A stretch of DNA of 64,000 nt from Plasmopara viticola (GCA_001695595.3 MBPM02000017.1:496001-560000); one strand, 5' to 3'. Numbered from the stretch's first letter, positions 10,260 through 23,488 are shown. Program-made: numbers and translations. Notes: a model not told the origin generated them from the letters alone.

Positions 10260-11954
10260 ATGCTACTACATTGGCGCAAAGCCTCGGCGCAGGCCTTCTT
10301 CTCCTCTCGAAGCTTTGCCTCGCGGGCAAGCGCGTTAAATCCATTATATAACGTCCTGGATGGAGATCTGGCTGTCAAGTCGGCGCAGTTCCAAGAGTCT
10401 CTTGCACATATGACCAAGCTTACAGAGGAGCTACGAGAGCGCGTGACAAAGGCACGCCAGGGTGGTGGCGACGTGGCTCGCACGCGTCACGAGGCTCGCA
10501 ACAAGCTGTTTGTTCGTGACCGTATTGATACTCTTCTGGACTCTGGCTCGCCATTTCTTGAATTCTCTCCTCTTGCTGCCTACGACATGTACGGGAGCGA
10601 CGTACCCAGCGCTGGGATCGTCACGGGTATCGGTCGTATTTGCGGTGTCGAGTGTATGATCGTAGGCAATGATGCTACCGTCAAGGGTGGTACTTACTTC
10701 CCCTTGACAGTTAAGAAGCATCTACGAGCACAGGAGATTGCACAGGAGAACCGTCTACCGTGTGTGTATTTGGTGGATTCCGGAGGGGCCTTCTTGCCAT
10801 TGCAGGCCGACATTTTTCCAGACCGCGACCATTTTGGACGAATCTTTTACAACCAAGCCAATATGTCGGCCATGAAGATTCCGCAAATTGCCGTCGTCAT
10901 GGGCAGTTGCACGGCAGGAGGCGCATACGTGCCGGCCATGTCGGACGAAAGCGTCATTGTCAAAGGAAATGGTACCGTCTTTTTAGGTGGCCCGCCGCTT
11001 GTAAAAGCTGCTACGGGTGAAGTCATTACTCCGGAGGAATTAGGAGGTGCTGACGTCCATTGTCGCATCTCTGGTGTGACGGATCATTACGCTAACAATG
11101 ACGCGCATGCGCTGGAGATCACGCGACGCATTGTCAGCAACTTGAACTATCAGAAAGAACCGGTTGTCGCTCAGACGCCAATTGAGGAACCCAAGTATTC
11201 TTCGGACGAGCTGGGCGGCGTCATTCCTGTCGACTCCCGTCAACCTTTTGATGTGCGGAAAGTCATTGCTCGCATTGTAGACGGCAGTCGTTTCGACGAG
11301 TTCAAGAAGGAGTATGGGACGACGATTGTCACTGGCTTTGCACGCTTGTATGGCAATCCTGTCGGGATCGTAGCCAACAATGGTATTTTATTCTCGGAAT
11401 CGTCCGTGAAAGCGGCACACTTTATTGAAGTGTGTTGCCAGCGTGGCATCCCCCTGCTCTTTTTACAAAATATTACGGGCTTTATGGTCGGGAAGAAGGC
11501 TGAACATGGCGGTATTGCAAAGGACGGTGCCAAGATGGTTATGGCCGTTGCGAATGCAAAGGTGCCAAAGATCACATGCATCATTGGCGGCTCTTACGGT
11601 GCTGGCAACTACGGCATGTGCGGCCGTGCGTTCTCTCCTCGCTTTCTATACATGTGGCCAAACGCTCGGATTTCCGTCATGGGTGGGGAGCAGGCAGCAG
11701 GTGTACTGGCTCAAGTGCAGCGTGACAATTACGAGCGTCGTAACGAATCGTGGTCTGCCGACGAAGAACTTGCTTTCAAGCAGCCGATTCTTGACAAGTA
11801 CAATCAAGAAAGCTCGGCATACTACTCGACGGCACGACTTTGGGATGACGGTATTATCGATCCGAAAGACACTCGGAAAGTGCTTGGATTGAGTCTGAGC
11901 GTGGCGCTGAATAAGGAGCCTCAGGAAACAAAGTTTGGTGTCTTTCGCATGTAA
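10260..11954 (+). CDS. MCCC2: Methylcrotonoyl-CoA carboxylase beta subunit, mitochondrial
   Basis: A single uninterrupted frame of 564 residues, matching the usual length of MCC-beta (about 560). The subunit carries the carboxyltransferase half-reaction that moves CO2 from biotin to 3-methylcrotonoyl-CoA in leucine breakdown, working with a biotin-bearing alpha subunit. The first 25 residues are rich in Arg, Ser and Ala ([20 protein letters not shown]), a good mitochondrial targeting sequence. Family signatures include [20 protein letters not shown] (about residues 178-197), [16 protein letters not shown] and [12 protein letters not shown], which separate MCC-beta from propionyl-CoA carboxylase beta. 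[15 protein letters not shown] marks the second crotonase-like half. The start lies 90 bases downstream of a retroelement copy, so the promoter has been altered or displaced. Confidence 0.95.
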   Translation: MLLHWRKASAQAFFSSRSFASRASALNPLYNVLDGDLAVKSAQFQESLAHMTKLTEELRERVTKARQGGGDVARTRHEARNKLFVRDRIDTLLDSGSPFLEFSPLAAYDMYGSDVPSAGIVTGIGRICGVECMIVGNDATVKGGTYFPLTVKKHLRAQEIAQENRLPCVYLVDSGGAFLPLQADIFPDRDHFGRIFYNQANMSAMKIPQIAVVMGSCTAGGAYVPAMSDESVIVKGNGTVFLGGPPLVKAATGEVITPEELGGADVHCRISGVTDHYANNDAHALEITRRIVSNLNYQKEPVVAQTPIEEPKYSSDELGGVIPVDSRQPFDVRKVIARIVDGSRFDEFKKEYGTTIVTGFARLYGNPVGIVANNGILFSESSVKAAHFIEVCCQRGIPLLFLQNITGFMVGKKAEHGGIAKDGAKMVMAVANAKVPKITCIIGGSYGAGNYGMCGRAFSPRFLYMWPNARISVMGGEQAAGVLAQVQRDNYERRNESWSADEELAFKQPILDKYNQESSAYYSTARLWDDGIIDPKDTRKVLGLSLSVALNKEPQETKFGVFRM

Positions 11955-12066
11955 ACCGACAAAGTAAAGCACGTGGTGTGAGTTCAGATAATCATACTTT
12001 CTTCTCTGTGAGATCCGAGTTACAAGCTGTCTAAACTTGTCCTCAACGCTATGATGGAAAGAGGCT

Positions 12067-12524
12067 CTACGTTTTTGTCTCGATATCCTTTTTACTCGCC
12101 TGAAAACGCAAGCCACGTTGCAGCTGATACAATTGCGCAGTCTCGTTCGAGGCGTGACATGTCAGCAAGAGGTAATTGCGAGGCTTCACCATCCACGCAA
12201 ATCGCATGAAGATGAGACTATAGATTGACAGCGCTGACAATGAGAACATTTACAAAAAAATGAGGTTCAAGACTGTAATTGTGACTATTAGAACTCACCT
12301 GATGTCATGTTGATGGAAATGACATCAGCGGGTTTCTGCATGTCTGCCATCGCCTTTGATGTACATTGTAGACACCGATTAATTAAATGTTAGGGCAAAA
12401 AACCACAATGGAAGTCACGTACGGCGAGCACGAAGCCCCAATTAGCAACTGGACCCCAAAAGTGCGTGGTCTTTGGACCCGTGGGGCTGTTTATAAAATA
12501 GCGGAGACGGGAAGCCATTGACAT
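12067..12524 (-). CDS. MPC1: Mitochondrial pyruvate carrier 1
   Basis: Three exons (12423-12524, 12299-12353, 12067-12233) join in frame to 107 residues, the normal size for MPC1. The carrier imports pyruvate across the inner mitochondrial membrane as a heterodimer with MPC2. The family block [11 protein letters not shown] lies near residue 21, followed by [10 protein letters not shown] and a helix with [18 protein letters not shown], then [12 protein letters not shown], all standard MPC1 positions. The start MSMASRLR follows the expected short N-terminus. The gene ends 112 bases from the stop of MCCC2 in tail-to-tail arrangement, so their 3' ends share a very short spacer. Confidence 0.93.
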
Positions 12525-12732
12525 GGTTCAAAGGCTCCTGCGATACACAACGTATCGCCGCAACGGCGATGAAGAAAAGGAGTTGGATAGGGCGAAAAGA
12601 GATCCTTGTGTACGGACATTTACGTACGGACGCAGGCGCAGGTATGTAGTGATAGGTGTATCGTAGATTCTACGTAAGAAATATGCGCACCGACGGTATT
12701 TTACTTCCCGAACCGCAGCTACCGGTACCGAA

Positions 12733-12768
12733 GAGAGTTATAACCTAAACGAGAGTTTTAACCTAAAC
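12733..12768. repeat. Two tandem 18-base units
   Basis: The unit GAGAGTTATAACCTAAAC is followed directly by GAGAGTTTTAACCTAAAC, one base different. It lies about 210 bases upstream of the MPC1 start on the opposite side of that gene's promoter region. Function is unknown. Confidence 0.7.
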
Positions 12769-15606
12769 CGTTCTGTGTTTTAATTGCACGCAACTTTGTC
12801 GCTCTCGGTAAAATGTGCTGTCGGCGGCTGAAAATTACCGCGCATACCACGTATCGCCCGTGCTGCTGTTAAAGTACCTCTTTTTCGGTTGGGCAACTCA
12901 GAATTGGAAAAAACATTTGGCTCATATTGCAGAGAAGAATTTGAATTTGGAGGACTTTCTAGCCATTCCGAACCTTGTTATAAGTAGATATGGTTGACTC
13001 GTAGTAAAGCTACAACTAAGTAAGTAGCTCGAATCTGCTCTCAATAAGACTTTAATTATAAGAGGACGATAGCATTCGGCATGGACTGTAACTGTGGTCC
13101 CTCAGCAGCAATCTCCATCTGTTGGGTCACTTTCAGATTACAATGAAATTAAAGCAACGAAGTCTTCATCAGAACGAACATTATGTATGCTAAGTTTCAA
13201 GAGCTCCTAATGTATGATAACGGCAATAAGGCATCTGCAGGAGTTCCTAGAAGCTAGATAGAAGGTGTCATCTCCGAACAAAAATGAGCCTAATTTACAA
13301 AGAACTTAAAAAATTCAAGAGAATGGAAGATACCACGTTGCTGCATCCAACAACAGTACAAGTACGCTCAGGGTCAATTTTGTCGGGAAATACAGAAACG
13401 ATCAAAGGCTGAGCAGATCAGCACGATGGAAATTCGAAGCCTTATAGTATCAACATGAGGATCGGTGGTTGGCTGTATCAAATTCACGTAAAGGAAGCTA
13501 TGCCTGAACACAAAATACACCTTTTTGAGTGAAAATAATGGTTGATGCCGACATCAGGTCATGGGGACGCTCTTTTTAATCGTAAACGTGCTTAGGTAGA
13601 AGCTTGTATCATCTTACTTAATACGCGTGGCTGCTACGCTTACGACTTACGTGGGTGAATGGAATTATGATGATTAAAAAGAGCTGGCAATGAAAAATAA
13701 AATAGAGTGAGCTGAAAATAATCGAATCGCCGATGTAAAATACAATTGTTGTACGACACACGCTTACATGGAGCAAGAGAACTTAATCAATAAAGCGTGC
13801 AATAAGCCGGCCAAGATAAAATTCAAATTAGAAAGCTTTACCGAAAGATCTCGAGCGAACGATAACAAGAGTTCGCCGATAAAAGTCATACGGTCCATGA
13901 GAAATGAATGTATGTAAAGGGCTAGTGGCGAAAAAAATAGATTCTGTGGGCTGGTTGGGGGCTACAAGGAGGAGGCGGTGTATATCTTCCGTTGTAAAAC
14001 AGGCAGATGACCCAATCAAGTCGTGTACTGAGTGATTGTATAAGATTGAGTGGGTGGAATGTAAGACAGGATCACTTTTTAAAGCAATTTACTCAACAAA
14101 AAATGCAAAGAATGTGAGGAAATTGTGGATGTTTATTAACTAATACCTGATTTTTAGTCAATATAAGGGCGTAGAAAGGTATTAAATGGGAAGATACAGA
14201 TAGCGCAACACGAAATGCGGTAAGCTGGATGCAGATGAGGGCTAATTAAAAGTAAACTTAATACTTCAACGATCACACGATTGCACATTTGAGAGTTTCG
14301 TGAAAATTCTCCAGGTACCAATCAGCATCCCCCTTCAGCAAAGATCGGATTCTGGAATATGTTCAGATCTAAATCTTTGTAGAATATGCCAACCAGAATA
14401 AGCTTAAAGAGGGCTGCAGCTTGGTCTTGCTTTAAAAAGAGCTATTACCGACGGAGTTAAAAAATATTTTGTGGTTTAAATCTAGGCCACGTTTGGAAAG
14501 TGTTAAGCGAATTCTCATTATGCAGTGATATTCGTTTTGTTGCGTCAATGACAAAATAGCGAGATTTATGAGAGCTGACCGAATCTTTATGCGCAAGCAA
14601 AGGTGGCTGTCGCCCAAGCGAAGCGCACCTTCTCTGATGACGAAACCTTCACGCCTGACTTTTGCTCTCAGCCGGGTTTATGCTGGAGAACTTGCACGAA
14701 AAGACAGCAATTAGATGCGAGGAAACTAGGTGTGAATGCAGTAGTGATTAAAGCTACTGAGGACTACATAGTCTCTCTCTGCAGATGATATGGAGACTTT
14801 AGAGACCAGGCGCATATTGATGGTTTAATTGTTGTTACATATTTAAACGGCTAGTCGCTCTATCTCTAAAATTCCTTCAAGAAGTCTAAATTGTAGCAAA
14901 AAAAATTTATTGCAAAGGCTCACATTCAAAAGTTAGCAAAAACTCACCCATGTATCGTTTCAGTATTAATTGTAATTTGAGCAAAGCTAAGTGGGTGCTT
15001 TATCTGAAAACTTTTTCCCGTGTTTTCAGCAGCAGAACAGAACTTTATCAGAGGCAAAAGCACTCCACCACAGACCGACCGAAAAAGTCCCAGATGTTTG
15101 TACCGCACTAGCGTGTAATAACACTAACCAATCACTAAACGTTAAGATCGTGCTCAAAAAGTCAACCCTCTGTAATATAATACTTCCTACTATGCGGCTG
15201 GCCCCAATAATCACGAGAAGACCTGTTTCTCACTATTTGACCACGAGCACCCTTGCCTTGTTCTCTTAAACTTGACACGACAACTGCTACTATCTTACAC
15301 AGTCGCTAAAAAAATATCAAAGAACGGTCGTCGAACGAGGCTTTGGGGGTGAGCGGGGTAAAGACGGTAAAGAAGAAGGAGTGAAAGTTGCTTGTAGCAA
15401 ATTGAGAAGTGATTATAAATTGAGAGCTCATACAAACGCTCGTCTTGCTGCAGCCTAATCAATGGCTCTCAGCATCTACTGCTGCCATCCTATAGGCTAT
15501 CATCTCTTGTTACTCTCTCTGTCTCCTTACACATCCTCGATAATTTACAGCCAATGAAGTCCTTTGGTATGATGATTATGGAGCATCTGACTTTTGCTTC
15601 TGGTCT

Positions 15607-15607
15607 A

Positions 15608-15643
<36 letters not shown>
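15607..15643. repeat. AT-dinucleotide microsatellite
   Basis: A run of AT/TA repeats of about 37 bases, interrupted once by a G near the middle. It is a typical slippage-prone locus in otherwise noncoding DNA. Confidence 0.9.
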
Positions 15644-18600
15644 CACCTCTTTCTATGGAGAGTACTGATGCATATGCCTTTTAAATTAAAAAATTATATG
15701 GCGCAAGAGCCGTCATGGCAGGTTTGCCGGTGCCGACGGTTACGTCACATCATTGCTTGAGCTCTGAAACGTGCGACGTTGGCTACGACTCTTGTGATGC
15801 TTACATTCTCAGACAGGTCAAATATGTAACCAGGCGACATTGCGAACAACCGTTGCAGAAGCATACTGTGACTCTGAACCAGTGTGCGATGCAGACGGAA
15901 GTTTTAGCGATGTAAACAAAAGATGCTTTCTGAAGTCGCACTTGTCGAGCAATAGGTAGCTTGTAATGCGGGTGAATTTTTTGCTTGAGTGCTTGAAGTC
16001 TTCGATACGTGATATGCGTATAAGCTAGCCTGCATTTCCACACAATGTTTCATTCGATAAGAACAAGCTGGAATCTCAGCTATTAAGTCTAATTATTGCC
16101 TCCACGACCATCTGAGTATTTATGGCCTAATATTTTCGGTTTTACTCGCTGTACGATGGAAGCGTGTCAAAAATGCAATTTTGAGGCTCTTAAAATTGTT
16201 ACACAAGTGCATACTTCGCGACCAATTGCGAGAAATATACATCTAACTCGCAACAACGGCGATTTGGTTTGGGCTCCGACAACCAAAGAAGCAAGTCGAC
16301 ATTTGGCTAAACGCCAACGCAATGAATAACTTATCATCTCAACTTCCACGACCAAACACTTCGCGCACCTACTGTCCTGCAGTGTGCAGCAATCATTTCG
16401 TAGCAGTGCCGTCCTTTTCGACGTAGACATCCACACTTTGATCGCAATTCGAGCAACTACTCGCTCTACCTTAAGTACGAGTATTGCCTTTCAGTCTAGA
16501 AAGCATTGCTTAGCCAAGAGATAAACTTAGCGCACTTTAGCGTTTAACTCAACTTCCGAGCTGGTGCATCAAATCTACAACACGCTATGGACATCATTAA
16601 TTATCGCATCTTGACGAAAAGCGTGTGTAGCACAAAGTCTAGCGTGTCGAAACAAAACGGCTTCAAAGTTATTTATCCAACTATGTAGGGAAGTCTACCT
16701 TGCTCGAGACCTGAGTGTTGATGCTGAGGATGTCAATTTTACAACGTCTGACTGGGATCGAGCTGTATATTTTGTGTTGTAAATTGTCAAGCACAACCTC
16801 TGTAAAGGAAGGCTTCTTTATGCCGTCGTTAGCGGTGAAGAGATTCGGCACATGCTCGAAATGTTGTTTCCGTTTAGACTAACTTTTTCAATCATCAAAT
16901 TTCGAGCACACATCAAATTCCTAACATTTATATTATGCGGCAATCGTGTGTCATAATACCGCACCTTGATTTGTACAGCAAAAAATATATGTGCCACAAC
17001 AGACCGGCTTGCAGGAGACATGTGCACTTTCTAACACAGAATAGTAAATGTTCATTCTTTCTTCATTAATGGCTCTCAGAACAATTATACGCCTACGACA
17101 TCATACACGTATATGATGTCAATGCTAGCTTGTGTGCCTATGCGGCCATTTCTGAAGTAAGCACTAGTAGTCATAAAGTGATCAACACGATCATGACCGG
17201 TAAGAACGCTCAAATATATCACATTCAAGCCGATATGTGAAGTCTTGTTCAAACCAAGGCGTATTTTGGCACTGAGTGTACTGACTGGATAGTCGGATCG
17301 TACAAAGAAATCCACTTCGATAGGGTTTTTTGGTTCACACTTGCTACATTTTTTTCATGAATTTCGCTAGCTCCATAAGAGCTGCATAGAATAATACCAG
17401 CGACATGACTGTCGACTTATGTATAAATTTAACGAGGGAAACTTCTGGCTGATGGTAATGATCGGGCGAAAGAAACGCTGGCCAGAACGGAAGAAACGCT
17501 GGCTCTGATTTTATTGCTAGCCAATTTATCTGCATTTTTTGCCGATTAAAAGAATGAAAGTGGTACGGAATAGCTACGATTTCCTAGAAGCTTATCTTAA
17601 CAATGCCCGGTGAAGTGATGTGAAGCCACAGCCAAAAACACGCTAACAGGCTGCGAGGGTAGTGTACCCCTATTATTAATTCGAGATGTGATTAAGTGGT
17701 TCAGGCTTTCCATAAAGACATAAGGTGAGGTGAGAAAACGCTGCAAACTTAAGTTCTGCAAGCGGAACTTTAGATATTGTAGTGATCACTTTAAGCTGTG
17801 GTGTGCTTATCGGTTCCGGCAAAAATAATCAAGGGACCAATCTACGATTACTTTATATAGTGATGTAAAAAGAGTAAAGTTGAAGGGGGCAATTCACGGC
17901 AAGCTTTTATAGTGATGCAAGTGATTAGGATTACTAACGTAATGAGCAGTTGTCTTTGTTTGTTGAGTCTCGAATGTCTAGTGACAAGTCCACTAAATGG
18001 ATCTTATGTTTACAAACTCCACTATTGATGGCACTAGGTGATATCCCACCGCGTCTTAAGTTTCGATTCGAGTTTTAAACGGATCTAGCAGATACCAAGC
18101 CCAGACAACTCAGGTAGGCGCACGGTAAACGTATTTTACGTGTCTTGCTCATGTTGCTTTCGTAAACATATTGCGTGCAAACTGATACATCGCTGGCTTT
18201 GCCAAGTAACATTCAGAGAGTGAGCTCTGAAAATATAATGTACTATGCAGTTGAAGACACCATATTGTACTCGCTACGACATATACCGATTTTAATCAGT
18301 CAGCAAGCGGCTTGGCATCAGCAACAATTTGGCAAGATAAATGCAAATTCTTATGTCTTGAGCTGCTACAGCCTATGTCTGGCTTTGTCTGAATGATTCC
18401 GATTGGTGTAATTAGCTCTGTTATATGGCGATAGTCGGGCTGAGTTTGACGAAGTGGTGTAATAACTTTTCTTTTGTAAGACTTGGAATTTAAGAGCTAC
18501 ATTTTGTCGCATTTTTACGCTGCATTTGCATTTAGCTTATCGACAAAATCAACACAGATTTTTCTGTTTGGATTACATTCTGGTGGCTAGAGCGCACGCA

Positions 18601-21600
18601 TTACATCATCAAGTTTGCATATTAAAAGTCCTTATCGAAGTATGTGGCTGCCAATCAAAGTACATAAAGAATGGTTATTGACCATTGGAAAGCTGACGTC
18701 CAACAAAGTTGATCTACCGAAGATAAGTCGGATTGATCAAAAATATTCACAATCTTATCGGTAAACTAGAGACTTGCAAATTGAAAACAGAAAGAAAAAG
18801 TTGAGAAAGCGGGAGTCCTAGAAGACATTTCGTGTTACATCGGTCGTATAAATTTGAACGACATCGTTAAAAAAAAGTACGAACCAAGTCTTGTTATTGT
18901 TTAGTTTATTATGGTGGCTACTTCGTTTTAATTTAAGATAACATTTATATTAGGAAACGTACTAAAGGTCTACCAACATACACGACACGCTTTGTCAGCC
19001 GCTTAGCACAAGGGATTTCATCTAAATTACGAGATATGATCGACATAAAAGCAATGTGTAGCTTGCATTACAACAAAATAAGAAATGTTTACCATTGTTA
19101 AAGACACCAAGAGACTCTTCTTGACTGTCAATATTGTGCTCAGTTCACGTACTAGGGTACTTAATGAAAGAGATTCTTCAACAAATAATGCTCACGGAAA
19201 ATAATTGGATTTGAAGTGTAATGAGTAAGTGTTAACGGATATAGAGTACAAAGTACAATCTAAGTACATGATGCACGTAACTTCACTCAAATATGCTGTA
19301 TCGCACATGCAAATTTTGACTCCTTCTAGATTCGAATAGCATAGCTTCTTACAGTTAGGTAGCGGCTAGGTACAGTATATTCCGACGCTTTAGGTACGTT
19401 TTTGGTGCACCTGAGAGATTTCAAGCGACCAAGGCACTTGTGCAAATGATTTAGGTCCTGAAGTGCACCCTTGTATTATATATTTCGAAATAAACTAGAG
19501 CAACTGCCGAGAGCTCAAGCGCCTAGCACATTTTCGCTTGGTAGCAGCATTAAAAGAGCTTAAAGTTTTCATGAAAGCAACATAAAGAATAGGTTAAACA
19601 TTTCGTTTCTATGTTTGAAGGCTTAATCTTTACAAGAAAACCTCTTAACAAAGTCTTCTTCTTATCGATCCCTAAGTGTATCAGCAATAATGCCCATTAG
19701 ATTTTTTTTAATCTTTATTCTTTTTCGATTGAAAGCATCTCGCTTTCGGGATGTATCGGTTTGTTTGAATGCCAGCGCTCAGTGCGGGTATGAAGTCATT
19801 ACTACCACACTAAATGTGCACCGCAACTTGCTTGCAAAGTGCCCAGCGAGATCCGTTCTTGACCGCAACGGCTTTTTGGTATCTTATTAATGTCATTTGA
19901 CGGCTTCCACGAGTCGTGTGAGACATAATCACCGCGCCGTCTTACAAAATCTTTTTAGCGTCCGTCAATGTGCTTTTTTAAAATACAGACTCTCTATAGA
20001 AGTGACACTAACTTCGACTGTCGAGAGACTTTTGAGGTAAAACTTACATAAGATTACGCGCGCATGAGACTACACTTTGGAGCAGCTCTAAAAGCGAAGC
20101 TCCAACTTTCTTGGGGCATCTTTAAGCTCGTTTGCCCTAAAAAGGTGATGTATACATTTGGCCATGTGGTGTAGTTGGATTGACCGCCGCGCGCCACACG
20201 CGATTTCCCGACCAGCTTCAGATAAGTCGATACCCATCGTATCAAGCTCCAGGTTGGCTCGCATCTAATAGTCCACATCTGAACTATATTTTTGTCTCTT
20301 TGCCTAATGTCTATGGAATACGATGGCGACTATCAGCCACCCCATGGTCATCCGTTCTAGTCTTACCAACAAGATCGAGCGGGGAGGGACAACGCTCTAA
20401 AGGAACTCTGGAAGAACATCTGAGGCTCGGATCTCAGAAGATCGTCATACTTTTCGATACATCCCAGGGAGCATCGAAACTCGTCTTGAGCAAGTCACAG
20501 ATGACTTCATCATTTCGTGTTGATATAGCTTTCTCTAATGTCATGTCCTCTTGCAAACAATTATTGCACCCCTTCGGATCTAAGCAAGAAACTCAGCTAG
20601 TTCGTATTGCACCTTTACAGGTAGCGATGATGTTTTTTGAGTTCCAGGTCGTAGAATACGACAAAAGGAGCTGCTCCGTCAGAAGAGAGTGTCCTATCAA
20701 AGTCAATCTTTGAATGGAAGGTTTTATAAAAAACAGGTATCGGAAGCAACACGCCACAATGTTTTTACGCATTTCGTCAAAGATCGCAACAAAAATCCAC
20801 GATCTAACCGACAATCCAATATATATTGTATAAATAGAGATTTACAAAAGCAAATAAAAATCTAAAAAAGAAACAATATCATGCTGAAAAAGTCAGTCTT
20901 CAAACTGCAATCTATCGCACGCGTTGATCCTTGTAAGACCGTGATTAGAAATAATCGGTCTTCAAAAGGTCATGAATTTCCTGCATACCTCATCTGCACT
21001 GTAAACCGTCACATCTTATAGCACTTAGTAGTTAATCACATGCCCACGCAACTTTTAAGGTCTTAGCCTCCCCAGTATAAACTGAACCACCATCCTTCAT
21101 CTGTCGGACGAGCAATTTGCACTGCTTGGACAACTCACGAGCAAAGCTCTTCCAGTAAATTATCGTGTAGCTGTCATTCGTGTAGCTGGAAAATTGATAG
21201 CCAGGCTATCAAGAAATACAATTTTTAATGTGATGGCCTTTCGGAAAAGATCACAATGTTAGAATGCCAACAGCATCTCAGCTCGGGTATAGTTTATCTG
21301 TCGGATGATGACTCAACAGCTCACTTGCGTCACACGTTGTGAACTAGGTACAAGTCGAATGATCGACCACAACTCACCAGCCTCGACATCAGAAGGTAAA
21401 TTTTCTCTTCGACGAAGTTCCAGATCGAAAGCCTACAGCTTGTCCCCCGCATACGCTATGCTCACCTGTGCAACGCGCTCACAAGATCGTACGTCGCAAG
21501 CTAGGCGACCAGTGCTCTCACTGTGCACTACACGCTCTCCGTGCCCATTCTCAGATCAAATGCTTGTGTCTAATGGATAGAGTTTATAACTAATAATCTC

Positions 21601-22102
21601 GACGAAGCGCAGGATAATGAGATGCAGTCCTAGCAAGATACACCTCGATTGATTTAAATCTGCGGTCAAACTAGGTGTTGTGCCTGATAAGCCTCCTGCG
21701 ATCGCGCGAAAAACCACGTCACTAGGTAAAGCGTGTTGATCGTGTCAGTACTCACATATTAGCTTTAGCTGAGATCGACGAAGCATCGACCAGGCTACAT
21801 GGGACAAATATCTAAGTTTTCATATCAAAGTGGGGTTTGCTTAGATTACTATTCGCTTAGCTATTTGGGCAACAAAGACGAAATTTTATCCGTACTCTTG
21901 TTTTCCTACTACTATATAATAACAAAATTACCCCGAGTCATTCCGATTGGTTATTTCGTGATTAAAAACTAGCTGACCGTTCTATTCGGTTCAAATTAAA
22001 AAGTAGCACATACTCACGGCTATTTTTTCCGTTAAGGTGCTTTGCTATTTTCCGGGAGCTGCTTGCGTCGGCGTGGAGTAATTTCAATTCTTCGCTTTGA
22101 TC

Positions 22103-23488
22103 ATGGAGGGAGGGCTATGGGTTTTCTACTACATACAGGGAGAAGAAGGAGAGGAACGCACGCATCCAAACGCTTTCCGCCTAATGGGCGTCTCTTCGAG
22201 CACTGACGTTACGCTTGCCGACGTCCTGCGCGGTTTTCCACTGCGCAATCCGACTGCTTTTCACTTCCGCTTTCGACTCAACAACAACAAGGGCAGCACA
22301 TTTTACTGGCTCGATGTCACGCATCCCGCACAGAAGGTTCCACTAGCAGGTGGTCGTGTCATTTGCAAGCTTCTACGCTTAGAGCGGCCTCAGAAACACG
22401 GTCTCGTGTTTCGTCGCCGTCCTACTTTAAAGTGGGCGAATAAGCGTCAAGGAAGCTCGAATGCTCTGGAAGATAGCTCTAGTAGTATACAATCATCGAA
22501 GGCTGTGCAGCCATTGGGTGAAAGCAACAACTTTGCCCGATCGACGTTCGAACAGGGTCGGCCGGCCAAATACTCGGATCGGATGTCGGTCGGTGGCAAC
22601 GGAGTAGAGCTTCGACATAGCAATTCGTCAAGCCCTTCGCCATCTATATCTGGTGACAAAAAGGTCTCGAGAACGGGAGTGGGGCCTTTGTCGACGGGCC
22701 CGGGTAATCTGGAAGATTTCTTGTCGAGCAATCAGCAATCACCCCGCAGCGCTACAGCTGCTCCAGTGCTTTCACCACAGAAAGATGACGTTAATCTCAT
22801 GAGTGACAGTGGGTGGCACGATGCACCAGTGACTGCTGCTTCGGACTTTTTAAACTCGATGGATCCGCTGGCTGCCCGTACGACGCAGCCGGCTCAGGCT
22901 TCACCGTCAAAGAGTGTGCGGAGAGATCCACCCAAGTTTGATGACGACAATGGACAGACGGTTGGACCAGTGACGATGGCAGAAATGGAAGCGTTTTCAA
23001 AATCCACGTCCGATGGTTCGAACGTGTATAATCCAAAACTAGTGGACAAGTCAACAAAGAGCGACAAAGTTCGTCGTGCTATGGAAGAACGGGAGCGCCA
23101 GGTTCAGCGAGATGTGGAGCGAGCACGCGATGATTTGCGAAAACGAGAAGAAGCGGTGCGCACTATGGCTGTTATGAAGGATAATGCCAATACAATTCAA
23201 GGTCCGAGATTAAAAGGTTGGGCGGAGGATAATGGTCGCGTCAAGAACATTCGCACGTTGCTCTCTACTATGCACCAAGTCATGTGGGAAGACTGTAAGT
23301 GGACTGAAGTAAACATGGGCAAGCTCATTCAACCAAACGACGTGAAGAAGCACTATCGAAAGGCCATGATCGTCGTGCATCCGGATAAAGCCGGTGGACG
23401 CAACGCTGAGCAGTTGCTGATCGCGGAGCGTGTGTTTGCCGCTCTCAACACTGCGTGGGAAGACTTCCAGAAGACGAATCCCTGCTAG
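22103..23488 (+). CDS. DIX-domain protein with C-terminal auxilin-type J domain
   Basis: A single exon of 461 residues from the ATG at 22103; an upstream TTG is not needed. Residues 4-95 match the DIX fold of Dishevelled, Axin and plant SOSEKI proteins: a first strand VFYYIQGEEG, then VTLADVLRGFP, FHFRFRL, and the closing LAGGRVICKLLRL. DIX domains polymerise head to tail. Residues 100-330 are Ser/Pro-rich and probably disordered. A charged helical stretch at about 320-365 (REEAVR-like) leads into a J domain at 390-461 with WTEVNMGKLIQPNDVKKHYR, HPDK at 426-429 and a closing ALNTAWEDF, the form found in auxilin and GAK, which recruit Hsp70 to clathrin coats. The combination suggests a polymerising scaffold that recruits Hsp70; this role is inferred. 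Confidence 0.82.
   Translation: MEGGLWVFYYIQGEEGEERTHPNAFRLMGVSSSTDVTLADVLRGFPLRNPTAFHFRFRLNNNKGSTFYWLDVTHPAQKVPLAGGRVICKLLRLERPQKHGLVFRRRPTLKWANKRQGSSNALEDSSSSIQSSKAVQPLGESNNFARSTFEQGRPAKYSDRMSVGGNGVELRHSNSSSPSPSISGDKKVSRTGVGPLSTGPGNLEDFLSSNQQSPRSATAAPVLSPQKDDVNLMSDSGWHDAPVTAASDFLNSMDPLAARTTQPAQASPSKSVRRDPPKFDDDNGQTVGPVTMAEMEAFSKSTSDGSNVYNPKLVDKSTKSDKVRRAMEERERQVQRDVERARDDLRKREEAVRTMAVMKDNANTIQGPRLKGWAEDNGRVKNIRTLLSTMHQVMWEDCKWTEVNMGKLIQPNDVKKHYRKAMIVVHPDKAGGRNAEQLLIAERVFAALNTAWEDFQKTNPC

Larger units (their letters stand above)
12525..22102. other. Gene desert
   Basis: Nearly 10 kb of AT-rich sequence with no gene I can support. It holds a pair of 18-base tandem units at 12733-12768 and an AT-dinucleotide run at 15607-15643. 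The longest open frame (20180-20713) has no known motif. The base composition and many short broken frames suggest old transposon debris, but no reverse transcriptase, integrase or transposase motif could be read. Confidence 0.4.

Noticed and set aside
11646..12116. 156-codon minus-strand frame
   Set aside because: Antisense shadow of the MCCC2 3' end overlapping the last MPC1 exon in another frame.
12523..12666. 48-codon frame starting at an ATG that overlaps the MPC1 start
   Set aside because: Arises from the palindromic CATG at the MPC1 start; too short and featureless to support.
20180..20713. 177-codon plus-strand frame in the desert
   Set aside because: No domain, signal peptide or repeat seen; both strands are partly open here and the residue mix looks random. 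Could be an old retroelement, but no motif proves it.
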